A stretch of 64,000 bases of DNA from NCBI GenBank assembly GCA_963383645.1, contig OY726557.1, positions 129,165,174 through 129,229,173 on the forward strand, read 5' to 3'. Both the position numbers and the translations under genes were made by a program. Shown piece after piece: positions 10,669 to 20,259 of this stretch (position 1 is its first letter; the number at the start of each line of letters is the position of its first letter). Under the pieces are notes generated by a model, which saw nothing but the letters and a program-made list of their open reading frames with translations, was not told the DNA's origin and ran no database searches. The DNA comes from Muscardinus avellanarius. Its lineage: Eukaryota; Chordata; Mammalia; Rodentia; Gliridae.

Positions 10669-10692
10669 CACTATCAAGAAAGTGAAAAAGAA

Positions 10693-10899
10693 GCCGGGCG
10701 TGGTGGCACACGCTTGTAATCCCAGCATTCAGGAGGCTGAGACAGGAGGATCACGGTTCACGGACAGCCTCAGCTACTTAGTGAGGCCCTCCACAACTTA
10801 GTGAGACCCTGTTTCAAATAAAGAATAAAAAATAGGGCAGGGGGTATAGCTCAGAGGTAGAATGCCTCTGGGTTCCATCCTCAGACCCACACCAAAAAA
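10693..10899 (+). repeat. 7SL-ID SINE, type I, 10-bp TSD
   Basis: TSD 'aaagtgaaaa' at 10679-10688 and 10900-10909. The head keeps 'gccgggcgtggtggcac'. Confidence 0.9.
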
Positions 10900-11154
10900 A
10901 AAGTGAAAAGGAAAATATTTAAAAATAACATATTTGATAAGGACTCTGATATTTACAGTATATAAAGAATTCCTTCAATTCAACTACTAACCTGTTGAAA
11001 AAAAAAATAGAAAAAGACTAGAAGAGCCACTCTTCCAAAGATACAGAAATGCCCACTAAGCACACAAAAATATGGGCAACATAACTAATTATTAGAGAAA
11101 TGCAAAATGCAAATCTAAGTTACATCATACCAACTCATATGTGCTAGGATTTCT

Positions 11155-11393
11155 TTCTTTTCTCTTTTCTTTTCTTTCTTTCTTTTTTTTTTTTTGTGGT
11201 ACTGAGGATGGAACCCAGGGACAGTCTATCTCTGAGCTACACCCCCAGCCCTATTTTGTAGTCCTTTTTCTAAATGTTTGAAACAGGGTCTTACTGAGTT
11301 GCTAAGTAGTAGCTGAGGCTGTCTGCAAACTCTGTTCCTCCAGTCTTTGCCTCCCGAATGCTGGGATTGCACAAGTGCACCACCATGCCCGGC
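11155..11393 (-). repeat. 7SL-ID SINE, type I, 14-bp TSD in L1
   Basis: Exact TSD 'gtgctaggatttct' (11141-11154 and 11394-11407). Removing the SINE and one TSD copy restores continuous L1 sequence. Confidence 0.95.
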
Positions 11394-11545
11394 GTGCTAG
11401 GATTTCTATTACCCAAGAAATATGAAATAAGAGCAAGGATGTGAAGAAACTGAACTCTTCTGTGCTGCTGGTGAGGATGTAGACTGGTGTAGTCACTGTG
11501 GAGAACACAATGGCACTTCCTTGAAACAATTAAATATAAAATTAC

Positions 11546-11724
11546 GCCCAGTGTGGTGAGCCACACTTGTAATCTAATCAGAGTACTTGGGAGGCTGAGA
11601 CAGGGGATCTCAGGTTTGAAGTCTGCTTCAGCAACTTAGTGAGACTTTGTTTCCAAATAAAAAAAAAATAAGGCTGATGGATAGCTGAGAGGTAGAGGGC
11701 CCCTGGGTGCCATCCCCAGTACCA

Positions 11725-11788
<64 letters not shown>
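11546..11788 (+). repeat. 7SL-ID SINE, type II-like, (TATATG)n tail
   Basis: Head 'gcccagtgtggtgagccac' carries a small insertion. The 3' end runs into (TATATG)n at 11725-11788. Confidence 0.85.
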
Positions 11789-11789
<1 letters not shown>

Positions 11790-12044
11790 ATAAACATACA
11801 TAATACATACATACATAATTTACCATAATTTACATACATAATTTACCATATGTTCTAGCAATTTTATTTGTTGTTTTATAACCAAAAGGACTGAAAGAAG
11901 CTTAGCTATTTGTATATCCATGTTCATACAGCCAAAAAGTAGAAAAAGCACCAACATCTATCCACAAAAGAATGGATTGTAAAAATGTGTTATGCAAATA
12001 CAAAGAAATGTTATTCAGCCTTTAAAAAGAACAAGATTCAAAAC

Positions 12045-12190
12045 GCAGGGCATGGTGGCACACTCTTGTAATTCCAGTACTTGGGAAGCTAGGATGGGAA
12101 GATCGCAGGTTCCAGGACAGCCTCTGCAAGGAGTGAGATTCTCATCAATCTAGCAAGTTCTTGTTTCAAAATCCAAGATCAAAATCAGCA
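12045..12190 (+). repeat. 7SL head of SINE without tail
   Basis: 'gcagggcatggtggcacac' to 'cttgtttcaaaatccaag'. The ID half is missing. Confidence 0.8.
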
Positions 12191-13136
12191 GGTGTATCTT
12201 TGTAGCCAAGCCTAAACAACAGTCGTCTTAATATATTAGGCACAATTGAGATAGTGCATATATGAATTTGTAGAACAATTACCACTGAGCTGTTTGCCAT
12301 TCTTACTGAAGAAACCTTCCTCCTTTTCTCATCCTAATAAGCCACATCGCCAGCCCGTACTCCTTAAGAGATCTTGGCTTCGCAAGGATCTTCATCCGTT
12401 TCTACCATTTACTCCTACTCCAGCCCGTCAAAATGCAGGACTCCCCTTCGCAGCGACTTGAAATGGTTCTTTAAGCACTCTCCGCACTCAAGAAGACTTT
12501 AAGTTGGAGCTGAAGAAGGCGTTCAGTTGAAAGAGAAACAAAACATTGGCTACTGATGATACTTTTCATATTGTCTGCTTTCCTTCCCTCTCACTTAGGA
12601 AAATGCCTTTGGATGCTACGGAAGACTCCCTCTGTGCAGGGAAGAGTTTTTAAACAAACTCTCAAAACAATGGAGGTCAAATCCAGACACCATTGTAAGG
12701 ACAACTGTCACCAAATATCGAAGATAAGATTAAAGGAAGCAGGGAGCTGGGACCCTCTTCTACTCACGCGCTGGCTCCCGGCTTCTTATCCTGCGCTTTG
12801 TGAAGGATCGCTCTCCTTCCCATGATCAAAGCCCAGCCTCCCTCTGGAGCCACACACGGAACTACAGCGGCACCCGTGCCGTGAGGTCGCATCTGGCACC
12901 CAGGCGCGGGCCCTTCTGCTGTGCCAGGAAGCCTCCCTGCAGGAAGCTGGGTCTTTGGCATGGTCCTCCCAGGACACCCCAGGACACCCCACTGTTGCTT
13001 ACATCAACTTTCTGCTTTTAATGACCTTTCTGCAACATAGAAACATAGAATGGGTCAGGGAGAAGGTCCTAAAAGCGTCCTCTGAAAAGCAGCTTATACA
13101 ATAAATTGTATAATAAAGTCTGTCAAAGGTACTTTC
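12191..13136. other. Unique non-coding stretch
   Basis: No repeat or gene recognised. Moderately GC-rich at 12760-12960, with a 10-bp direct repeat 'caggacaccc' at 12968-12988. Confidence 0.45.
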
Positions 13137-13147
13137 TCCATCCTGGT

Positions 13148-13606
13148 CCTTTTTTGGGGGGTGTACTAGAGATTGAACCCAGGGGCTGTGTGTGTGTGTC
13201 TGTGTGTATCTGTGTGTGTGTGGTACTAGGAATGTAGCCCAGGGGCTTTCTACCTCCAGGCTACACTCTCAGACCTATTTTATATTTTATTTGGAAGCAG
13301 GGTCTCACTAAGTTGCTGAGAGCCTCACTAAGTAGCTGAGGTTGGCTTCGAACCTTTGCCATCTTCCTGTCTCAGCCTCCCAAGTACTAGGATTACAAGC
13401 GTGCGCCACCACGCCCGGCTGAAACCCAGGGCATTCTATCTCCAAGCTACACACTACCAGCCCTATTTTTTATTCTTTATTTTGAAACAGGGTCTCAGTG
13501 AGTTGCAAAGGGTCTCGCTAAGTTGCTGAGACTGACAAACCTGCCATCCTCCTGTCTCAGCCTTCCAAGTACTGGAATTACAAGAGTGCACCACCACACC
13601 TGGCCT
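13148..13606 (-). repeat. 7SL-ID SINE, type I, split by a type II copy
   Basis: 11-bp TSD 'tccatcctggt' (13137-13147 and 13607-13617) flanks the composite. The outer tail and head resume after 13420. Confidence 0.9.
13185..13420 (-). repeat. Nested 7SL-ID SINE, type II
   Basis: A GT-rich tail, then 'ggtactaggaatgtagccc' to 'ccaccacgcccggct'. The target 'gaacccagggg' is repeated as 'gaaacccaggg' on the far side. Confidence 0.88.
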
Positions 13607-13879
13607 TCCATCCTGGTACTGAATAATCTCTGGAATACACAAATTTAGAGTCCCAATAGAGTGGACGGTTGTGGGGTACATGAGAGCCCTCTGAAAACCC
13701 TCCTCTCTTGCTCCTTCTTTGACCCCCTATTCCTTTCTCCGTACTTTCTGTCACTAGGTCCACCTTGAAATGCTTTTCCTTTTTCACCCTGGCAGTCTAA
13801 CTTCTATAAAGTTTTTGACCACGATTACAACATGAACATGTGAAAATTGCATATTCAAGTCACACCGAAGGGCCGAGAA

Positions 13880-14404
13880 GCACAACTCACAATAGCCAAA
13901 CTATGGAACTATGTCGAGGAGTCCGTCAACAGACAAACAGATAATGAAAATGTGGTATAGGCACACAGTGGAATTTTACTCAGCCATGAAAGAGAACAAA
14001 ATTATGTAATTTACAGGAAAATAGATGGAACGAGAAAATATTATGCTGAGATCTGCCAGTCTCAGAAAGTCAAAGATCATATGTTTTCTCTCACATGTGG
14101 GAGCTAGAACAAAAATAAGAAGCAAGAAAGACTTCAGTCAAATGAGGAAAGAAACTGGTGGAAGGGGATGGGGGAGGGAGGGAGGAGGGGAAAACAAGAA
14201 CTGGGGTCACCTCCATACAAGAATATGTCACTATCAACCCCTCTAGTATATATGAGGAGGGAGGATGGGGGAGCAGAGGGAGGGGGTTGTACAGAGGGAA
14301 ATATACCGAGTGCATAGATGTTTGTATCATTTGAATCTCATTATGCCTTATAATTCCATTGCACTAATAAAAGCATGTGTGTGTATGTATGTATCTATCT
14401 ATCT
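13880..14404 (+). mobile_element. LINE-1 3' end, 5'-truncated
   Basis: Begins with the L1 ORF2 end ('actcacaatagccaaactat', 'tactcagccatgaaagagaa', 'ctcacatgtgggagctagaa'). Then comes a G-rich 3' UTR and a terminal 'cactaataaaagc' signal leading into (GTAT)/(ATCT) microsatellite. Only the last ~500 bases of an L1 are present. Confidence 0.88.
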
Positions 14405-14493
14405 TTACCACCTCTGCTCCCCTTTGAGCCAATCTCACACCAAAAAGCTACCCACTGTTGATGTTTTACTATTCAGGCCCTCAGGTTTCTTTG

Positions 14494-14817
14494 TAGTGTG
14501 TGTGTGTTACTGGGGATGGAACCCAGGGGCATTGTACTTTTTTTTTTTTTGCTAATTTTCATTTTTAATAAAAGTTTTGTTGGTATATGATTGAAATCAA
14601 CTTTCAATAAAATAAAACATATTTATTTACAGTGCATTGACTGAGCTACATCCCCAGCCCTAGTTTTTAGTTTTTTTTTATTTTTTGAAACAGGGTCTCA
14701 CTGACTCACTGAGTTGCGCAGGGCCTCGCCAGGTAGCTGAGGCTATACGGAAGCCACCATCCTCCAGTCTCCGGCTACCAAACTCTGGGATTACAAGCAT
14801 GCGCCACCATGTCAGGC
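14494..14817 (-). repeat. 7SL-ID SINE split by a small retrocopy
   Basis: The tail starts 'gttactggggatggaaccc', breaks at 14537 and resumes at 'gactgagctacatccccag'. The head ends 'ccaccatgtcaggc'. Confidence 0.87.
14538..14633 (-). mobile_element. Truncated antisense retrocopy of an unknown polyadenylated RNA
   Basis: A T-run (14538-14550) followed by ~83 AT-rich bases that match no SINE. On the minus strand it reads as an RNA 3' end with ATTAAA about 15 bases before a poly(A) tail. The SINE target 'gcattg' is repeated on both sides (14529-14534 and 14634-14639). The source transcript is unknown. It could also be the 3' end of a LINE I do not recognise. Confidence 0.65.
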
Positions 14818-14832
14818 TCTTCCTAGGTTTTT

Positions 14833-15056
14833 TGTTTTGTTTTGATTTTTGTTTGTTGTTATAGGTGGTGGTGGTGGTACTGGAAATGGAACCCAGAGGC
14901 TTTCTACCTCCAGGCTATACTCCCAGACCTATTTTATTTGGAAACAGGGTCTCACTAAGTTGCTGAGAGCCTAAGAAGCTGAGGCTGGCTTCGAACCTGC
15001 GTGATCCTCCTGTCTCAGCCTCCCAAGCGCGGGGATTACACGCGTGCCCCACCACG
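14833..15056 (-). repeat. 7SL-ID SINE, type II
   Basis: 'ggtactggaaatggaaccc' tail, 'cttcgaacctgcgtgatcc' head. Near-exact TSD 'cttcctaggttttt' and 'cttcctagttttt'. Confidence 0.9.
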
Positions 15057-15069
15057 CTTCCTAGTTTTT

Positions 15070-15500
15070 AAACCAGTACTTGACCTTTGTCACGAAACTG
15101 TGTTAGACGCCATGTTCGGCGGCTCCATGTTGAGGTCAGCGACGTATTCAGCGTGGTGGGCCGGCCTTCCACACCAGCCGGGTCAAGGCTTCCCTGCGCA
15201 CTTCAGCACCCGCCGTCCTCATCCTACCCTGGTGCAGCTCTGGCTCTGCGGTCGGGTCTCCTCTACGTCCCGTGTTCTTCCGCGCTTCTCCACATCGCCG
15301 TCTCCCTGCTCCTCTGTTGCCGCGATGCGCTATCCCAGCTCTCCTCTCTCCTTCCCAAGTCTGTCCTGCCTTATCTCTCTGCTCGAATGTGATTCTGGGA
15401 GGGCGGGTTCCTGTTTTTGACATTTGCTTATCATCAATAGTCATATAAAGCTCCCCCAACACTCCCTTAAACATAATATGGACTAGGTGAATATGAAAAG
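15070..15500. other. CpG-rich segment of unknown nature
   Basis: About 23 CpGs between 15090 and 15340, e.g. 'gacgccatgttcggcggc'. Not 7SL-ID. It could be a CpG island or a worn LTR: there is a TATA-like 'atataaag' near 15444, but no clean TG...CA ends and no TSD. Overlapping frames (139 aa plus, 161 aa minus) look non-coding. Confidence 0.4.
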
Positions 15501-15604
15501 TCTCGGCTAGATAGTTCAAAGTAGGTGGTCTAGATAGTGTGATGCTGTATTTGAAACCTGAAAGCATAAATCGCCTCAGTGCTGAGTGGTCATTTCTAGT
15601 TGGT

Positions 15605-15824
15605 AGTAGGGAAAAAAAAATTTTTTTTTGCACTACTGGAGATGGAACCCCGGGGCATTCTACCTCTAAGCTATACTCCCAGCCCTATTTTTTATTCTTT
15701 ATTTTGAAACAGGGTCTCACTGAGTTGCAGAGGGCCTAAGTAGCAGAGGCTGTCCTTGAACTGCAATCCTCCTGTCTCAGACTCCCAAATGCTGGGATTA
15801 CAAGCTTGTGCCACCATACCAGGT
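15605..15824 (-). repeat. 7SL-ID SINE, type I
   Basis: 'gcactactggagatggaacc' tail; the head ends 'ccaccataccagg'. The middle of the head is shortened. Confidence 0.88.
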
Positions 15825-15855
15825 TTCTTTTTTATTTTAATGCAAGGTCTCACAC

Positions 15856-16145
15856 CAAGCGTGGTGGTGTATGCTAGTAATCCCAGCACTTGAGAGGCCA
15901 AGACAGGAGGATCACAGGTCAGTGGTCAGCCTCAGTAATTTAGGCTCTCCACAATTTAGTGAGACACTGTTTCAAAATAAAGAAAATAGGACTAGGGTAT
16001 AGCTCAGAGGTAGAACACTCCTGAGTTCAATCACCAGTATGAAAGAAAGAAAAAAGGAAGGAAGGAAGGAAGGAAGGAAGGAAGGAAGGAAGGAAGGAAG
16101 AGGGAAGTGAGGGAGAGAGAGGGAAGAAAAAAGGAAAGGAAAGAA
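15856..16145 (+). repeat. 7SL-ID SINE with (GGAA)n tail
   Basis: 'accaagcgtggtggtgtatg' head; 'caccagtatgaaagaaag' into (GGAA)n at 16050-16100. Confidence 0.87.
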
Positions 16146-16146
16146 C

Positions 16147-16329
16147 CCGGGCATGGGGGCACACGCTTGTAATCCCAGCATTCGGGAGGCTGAGACAGGA
16201 GGATCACAGTTCGCTGCGGACAGCCTTCGCTACTTAGTGAGACCCTGTTTCAAAATAATAATTAAAAAAAATAGGGCAGGGGGTGTAGCTCAGAGGTCAA
16301 ATGCCCCTGGGTTTCATCCCCAAACCCGC

Positions 16330-16411
<82 letters not shown>
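16147..16411 (+). repeat. 7SL-ID SINE, type I, (GAAA)n tail
   Basis: 'cccgggcatgggggcacac' head; 'ccccaaacccgcagaaagaa' into about 20 GAAA units. Confidence 0.9.
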
Positions 16412-16701
16412 GAGGGAGGGAAAAAAACAGGGTCTCTTCACTGAGGATCTTACTAGGTTGCTGAGGCTGGCTTCAGACCTGAGAGCCTCCTGTCTCAGAC
16501 ACCTAAGTACTGGGATTACAGGTGTGCGTCAGTGCGCCCAATCAAAATTTTATTTTAAATGTGTAACTATTATCCTGATGGAGATTACAGTTTACCATAG
16601 CATTACAGCACATATTCTGAGGCCAAACTGGCCCAACTCAAATGCCAGCCCTGCTTCATTTTTTGTGATCAGATGATTTTACTTGAGATATCTAATCTTA
16701 A

Positions 16702-16895
16702 CCAGGCATGGTGACCCACCCCAATAATCCCAATATTTGGGAGGCTGAGACAGGCATATAGCAAAAATTGAGGCCAGCCTTCGCAATTTAGCAAGACCCT
16801 CAATAACTTAATAAGACTCTGTTTCAAAATAAAAATAAAATAAAATAGGGCTAGGTGTGTAGTTCAAAGGTAGAATACCCCTGGGTTCAATCCCC

Positions 16896-16941
<46 letters not shown>
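16702..16941 (+). repeat. 7SL-ID SINE, type III, (CA)n tail
   Basis: 'accaggcatggtgacccac' head; (CA)n at 16900-16941. Confidence 0.88.
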
Positions 16942-16942
<1 letters not shown>

Positions 16943-17345
16943 CTGAACTTTGGTTTCCTTATAGATGAGATGAGGATAATGGTATAATATACTTCAGGGA
17001 CTATTGTGAGGATTAAAGAAGTAGTCAGTGCTAAGTATGTATGTATGTATGCATGTATGTATGTATGTATGTATGTATGTATTTTTGCAGTTTTGGGGAT
17101 GGAAGCCAGAGGCATTCTATCTCCAACCTACACCCCCAGCCCTATTTTTCATTCTTTATTTTGAAACAGGGTCTCACTGAGTTGCAAAGGGCCTAAGTAG
17201 CTGAGGCTATCCAAAAACCTGGGTGCTTCTGTCTCAGCCTCCCAAGTACTGGGATTACAAGCATGTGCCACCATGCCTGGCCAGTGCTAAGTATTTCATT
17301 CAGTGCTCAGATATTCAATAACTATCAACTATTATCCATGGCAGA
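16943..17345 (+). repeat. MIR split by a SINE
   Basis: MIR-like blocks 'tttggtttccttatagatga', 'tattgtgaggattaaagaag' and 'cagtgctaag', then, after the SINE, 'gatattcaataactatcaac'. Joined, they follow the MIR consensus order. Confidence 0.8.
17039..17281 (-). repeat. 7SL-ID SINE, type I, 13-bp TSD in MIR
   Basis: Exact TSD 'cagtgctaagtat' (17026-17038 and 17282-17294). The tail is (ATGT)n. Confidence 0.95.
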
Positions 17346-17615
17346 GCCAGGACTAGACCAAGGCTCCAACTTCCCACTCCAGTGCTGTTCTAACCACACT
17401 TTAGGGAACTTCAGAGGAGAAGTCAGGGCTGATTCTCTCTTATGGCTGGAATGTTGGTTTTCTAGTCAGCAGTAAAGAAACTGACTGATGCAGCACCTGG
17501 TAATGGAATTAGGACACACTTGCTGGAGAAGGTGTCCTGATGGGCTGGTGGGATAGCTGCAGCTGTGTCTCTGTGGCACTCACGAAGGAATGTGGACGCA
17601 TTCACTTTCCCTTAT
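17346..17615. other. Unique flank, possible old LTR relic
   Basis: 'cttataaaaccatctactg' and neighbours faintly resemble reversed MaLR LTR sequence. Too worn to call. Confidence 0.3.
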
Positions 17616-17629
17616 AAAACCATCTACTG
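17616..17629 (+). repeat. TSD of ORF1-only L1, left copy
   Basis: 'aaaaccatctactg', repeated exactly at 20413-20426. The upstream 'ttat/aaaa' context suits L1 endonuclease nicking. Confidence 0.93.
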
Positions 17630-18376
17630 GACTTCCGGGAAGATGGCGACCGAGAAAAGCGGGGCTTAAGAGTCCCGCTAACAACCAATCTCCATTACCA
17701 CAAAAAGAGCGCCTTTCATAGCCAGAAAACACCATCACCAGAAAAACAAAAAAACCCACCAGGCTCCAGAGAGAAAGCGGACTGAGAACAGAGCTCAGGG
17801 CCACAGAGGAGACACACGCGCCCGAGGACGCGGCAGCAGCGCCATACTGCCGGCGGCAGCGGTGAACTCAACGGACGGCTACAGCAAGCCAGGTGAGCCG
17901 CTGCGGAACAGCCTGGAGGGATCTTTCGGCGCAGACAGCATTTAAAGCTCCCAGTGGCTGAGCTCAGCACACGCTGCAGGGATTCAGAGTGGAAATCAAA
18001 ACCAGAGAAGAAAAAATACGCCAGCCTCATGGCCGAGGGCGTGGCAGAGGCGCCATATTGCCACCGGCGGCGGCAGCAGCAGTGAATTCACCGAGTTCAG
18101 TACAGCTACATCTGCGTACTCAAGAACAGTGAGTCAAATTGCGGGCCACAGAGGAGAAATCGCAGTATTGGGCCTCCTGGGACTTGACCCAGTGAGGGAG
18201 TGGTGGTGGCAGAGATATCACACCATAGGAGAACGTGCAACCTGGCACCCCCCATAGTTTAAAGCAGCCTCTATCGACTCCCTGGGTCGGAGACTCTGTG
18301 ATACAACCCAGTAAAGGAGTAGTGGGGTCTGAGATAATACAGACTCGAGATCCAGAGCACCTTAAGTGAAGCCATA
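17630..18376 (+). promoter_or_regulatory. L1 5' UTR with YY1-like site and internal repeats
   Basis: 'aagatggcg' at 17640-17648 matches the YY1 core seen about 12 bases into human L1, where it sets the transcription start. Two related CpG-rich blocks occur at 17822-17885 ('gcagcagcgccatactgcc') and 18033-18110 ('gcagaggcgccatattgcc'). The 15-mer 'gggccacagaggaga' occurs at 17798 and 18143. This suggests partial duplication of promoter modules. Confidence 0.7.
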
Positions 18377-18421
18377 GTGACCCAAGGGAAGAACCCAGAG
18401 AAGGCACAAACCTCCGAAATC

Positions 18422-19339
18422 ATGGGAAAGAGGAATAACACTGGAGTAATGAATGTGCACAACCCCACAACATCAGAACCTGATAAAACAGAAAATCAGA
18501 GATTTCTAGAAGATCAAATCAGGAAAATAACTGTAGAAATAATAGAGGTGCTTCGAAAAGAACTCAGAGAGAGCCAAAAAGAGATAAAGGATGCAATTAA
18601 TGAAGTAAAGGCCTCAATTCAAAGCACAAACAACCGATTAGACCACATGGGGAACAGAATCTCGCTCTTAGAAGATGAGCAATCCAAAAATGAATGCATA
18701 GTTTCTAATCTAGAAAAAAATATCCAACAGCAGGAATCTGACATTGAAGAAATATGGGCCCATCTTAAGAGAGCTAACCTAAGAATAATTGGAATAGAGG
18801 AGGGAAAAGAAAGTGATACCAAAGGGATCAACAATCTCTTCAAGGAAGTAATAGCAGAAAATTTTCCAAATATAGAGCAAGAGGTTGATACACAGATCCA
18901 GGAAACTTATAGAACTCCCTTTAGACAGGATCCGAGAAGAGGATCCCCACGCCATATAATTGTCAAAATGACCAATGTGGAAGCCAAGCAGAGAATCTTA
19001 AAGGCAACAAAAACAAAGGGCCAACTGACATTCAGAGGCAAACCAATTAGAATCACTCCAGACTTCCCAAACCAAGTCATGAGAGCCAGAAGGGCTTGGA
19101 GTAACATATTCCAAACTCTGAAAGAAAACAACTTCCAGCCAAAAATTTCCTATCCAGCAAAACTTTCTATCAAATTAGATGGAGAAATAAGAAGCTTCCA
19201 TGACAAACAGAAACTGAAGGAATTTATGTCTTCAAAACCAGCGCTAGAGAAAATACTCAAAGAGATTAACTACAAAGAAGAAATAGGTAACACTCACCAG
19301 AACCAGAGAAACAAGAGTTTCCATCCAACAGACAACTAA
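18422..19339 (+). CDS. LINE-1 ORF1 protein (ORF1p), 305 aa, intact
   Basis: Encodes the L1 RNA-binding, chaperone-like protein that trimerises and coats L1 RNA in cytoplasmic particles. Start chosen at MGKRNN, the usual L1 ORF1 beginning; an in-frame ATG 45 bases upstream (18377) would add 15 residues. Residues ~25-115 are heptad-rich (KEIKDAINEVKASIQ..., NRISLLEDEQ) and fit the trimeric coiled coil. The RRM begins near 117 (RANLRIIGIEE) and includes PRHIIVKM at 176-183. The C-terminal domain spans ~200-285, with FRGKPIRITPDF at 204-215 and the conserved NFQPKISYPAKLS at 237-249. The length is slightly below human ORF1p (338 aa), mostly through a shorter N-terminus. There is no stop or frameshift. 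No ORF2 follows. Identification is firm; activity is unknown. Confidence 0.95.
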   Translation: MGKRNNTGVMNVHNPTTSEPDKTENQRFLEDQIRKITVEIIEVLRKELRESQKEIKDAINEVKASIQSTNNRLDHMGNRISLLEDEQSKNECIVSNLEKNIQQQESDIEEIWAHLKRANLRIIGIEEGKESDTKGINNLFKEVIAENFPNIEQEVDTQIQETYRTPFRQDPRRGSPRHIIVKMTNVEAKQRILKATKTKGQLTFRGKPIRITPDFPNQVMRARRAWSNIFQTLKENNFQPKISYPAKLSIKLDGEIRSFHDKQKLKEFMSSKPALEKILKEINYKEEIGNTHQNQRNKSFHPTDN

Positions 19340-19559
19340 GATTGGTTATCTGTGGAGATTCATTATTTATGTTAGTCTTTTACCTATCTCTAAGTTGTAT
19401 TGTTTGCCTTTATTGTTGTTAATTTTTAGGATTTCTAGTTGGAATATTAATATACCTTCAGATATAGTATTTGGAAATATTTTATCCAATTCTATTAGTA
19501 ACTTTTAACTCTGTTTACATTGTCTTTGGATATACAATATTTTCTTTTATTTTTTTAGG

Positions 19560-20065
19560 GAGTTTGTATATTCTTCTGTTGCCTGTGCCATTGAAATCAT
19601 ATCCAAGAAATCACTGCCAATTTCAATGTTGTGAGGTTTTATGACCCAGATTTTCTCCTAAAAGTTTATAGTCTTAAGATTTATATTTAGGTCTTTTATC
19701 TATTTTGAGTTAATACTTGTATATGGGATTAGGTAAAAGTCCAATTTTATTCTTTTCCATGTAATTATCATTTTTCAACAATATTTAGTTAAAAGATTAT
19801 TATTTCCACCACCAAAGGTTCGTGGAAACCTTGTCAAAAATAACTTGACAATATAGGGAAGAATTTAGCTCTAGGCTTGTATTTAACTCCAATGGTCTAT
19901 ATATCTGCCTTTAGAACAGTACTACACTGTTTCAATTATTGTAGCTTTATATGGTTTGAAATCAGAAAATATATATCTGCTAGCTTTGTTCTTTTTCAAG
20001 ATCGTTTTGGGTATCTAGAATTCATATTCCATATTAGGATAGATTTTTTTCTGAAAAATAAATAT
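19560..20065 (-). mobile_element. Inverted older L1 ORF2 piece inside the L1 derivative
   Basis: Matches, in antisense, the C-terminal part of L1 ORF2 as known from ancient mammalian L1s: 'atcatatccaagaaatcac', 'tctattttgagttaatactt', 'ccaatggtctatatatctgc' and 'tattgtagctttatatggtt' occur in the expected order. It is clearly more diverged than the flanking ORF1, so it derives from a different, older L1. It lies inside the TSDs and was probably carried in by the retrotransposed RNA. A later insertion cannot be excluded, although I see no TSD of its own. Confidence 0.82.
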
Positions 20066-20259
20066 ATAAATATATGATAGTTTCACCTAAAAAAACAGAA
20101 AAAAATATGCTCTGGTAAGAAAGAAAGCAAAAAGAAATATTGAAATGCTATCTTTAAATCATCAAACGCTTGGTAGCAGACAAATGAAACTGTTATGTGA
20201 GATTATCATTTTTAATTTTGGATAAATTGCTATAATACTAGATGTCAACCACTAAGCCA

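Larger units (their letters stand above)
9926..12035 (+). mobile_element. LINE-1 ORF2 C-terminal fragment, interrupted by six SINEs
   Basis: L1 ORF2 sense sequence is recognisable in four islands: 9926-10147 ('caaaaattaactccaaatga' block), about 10905-11140 ('attagagaaatgcaaaatgc'), 11408-11545 ('gatgtgaagaaactgaac') and 11840-12035 ('ggaaccaaaagg'-type region to 'cagcctttaaaaagaac'). Read together they follow the known L1 order, but only the 3' part of ORF2 is present and frames are broken. No endonuclease or reverse-transcriptase core remains. This is a dead, old copy. Confidence 0.85.
15825..16542 (-). repeat. 7SL head split by two plus-strand SINEs
   Basis: Minus-strand head fragments 15835-15855 ('ttttaatgcaaggtctcac') and 16428-16542 ('acagggtctcttcactgagg' to 'cagtgcgcccaa') appear to be one old copy. 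Two opposite SINEs and their tails now separate them. Confidence 0.65.
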
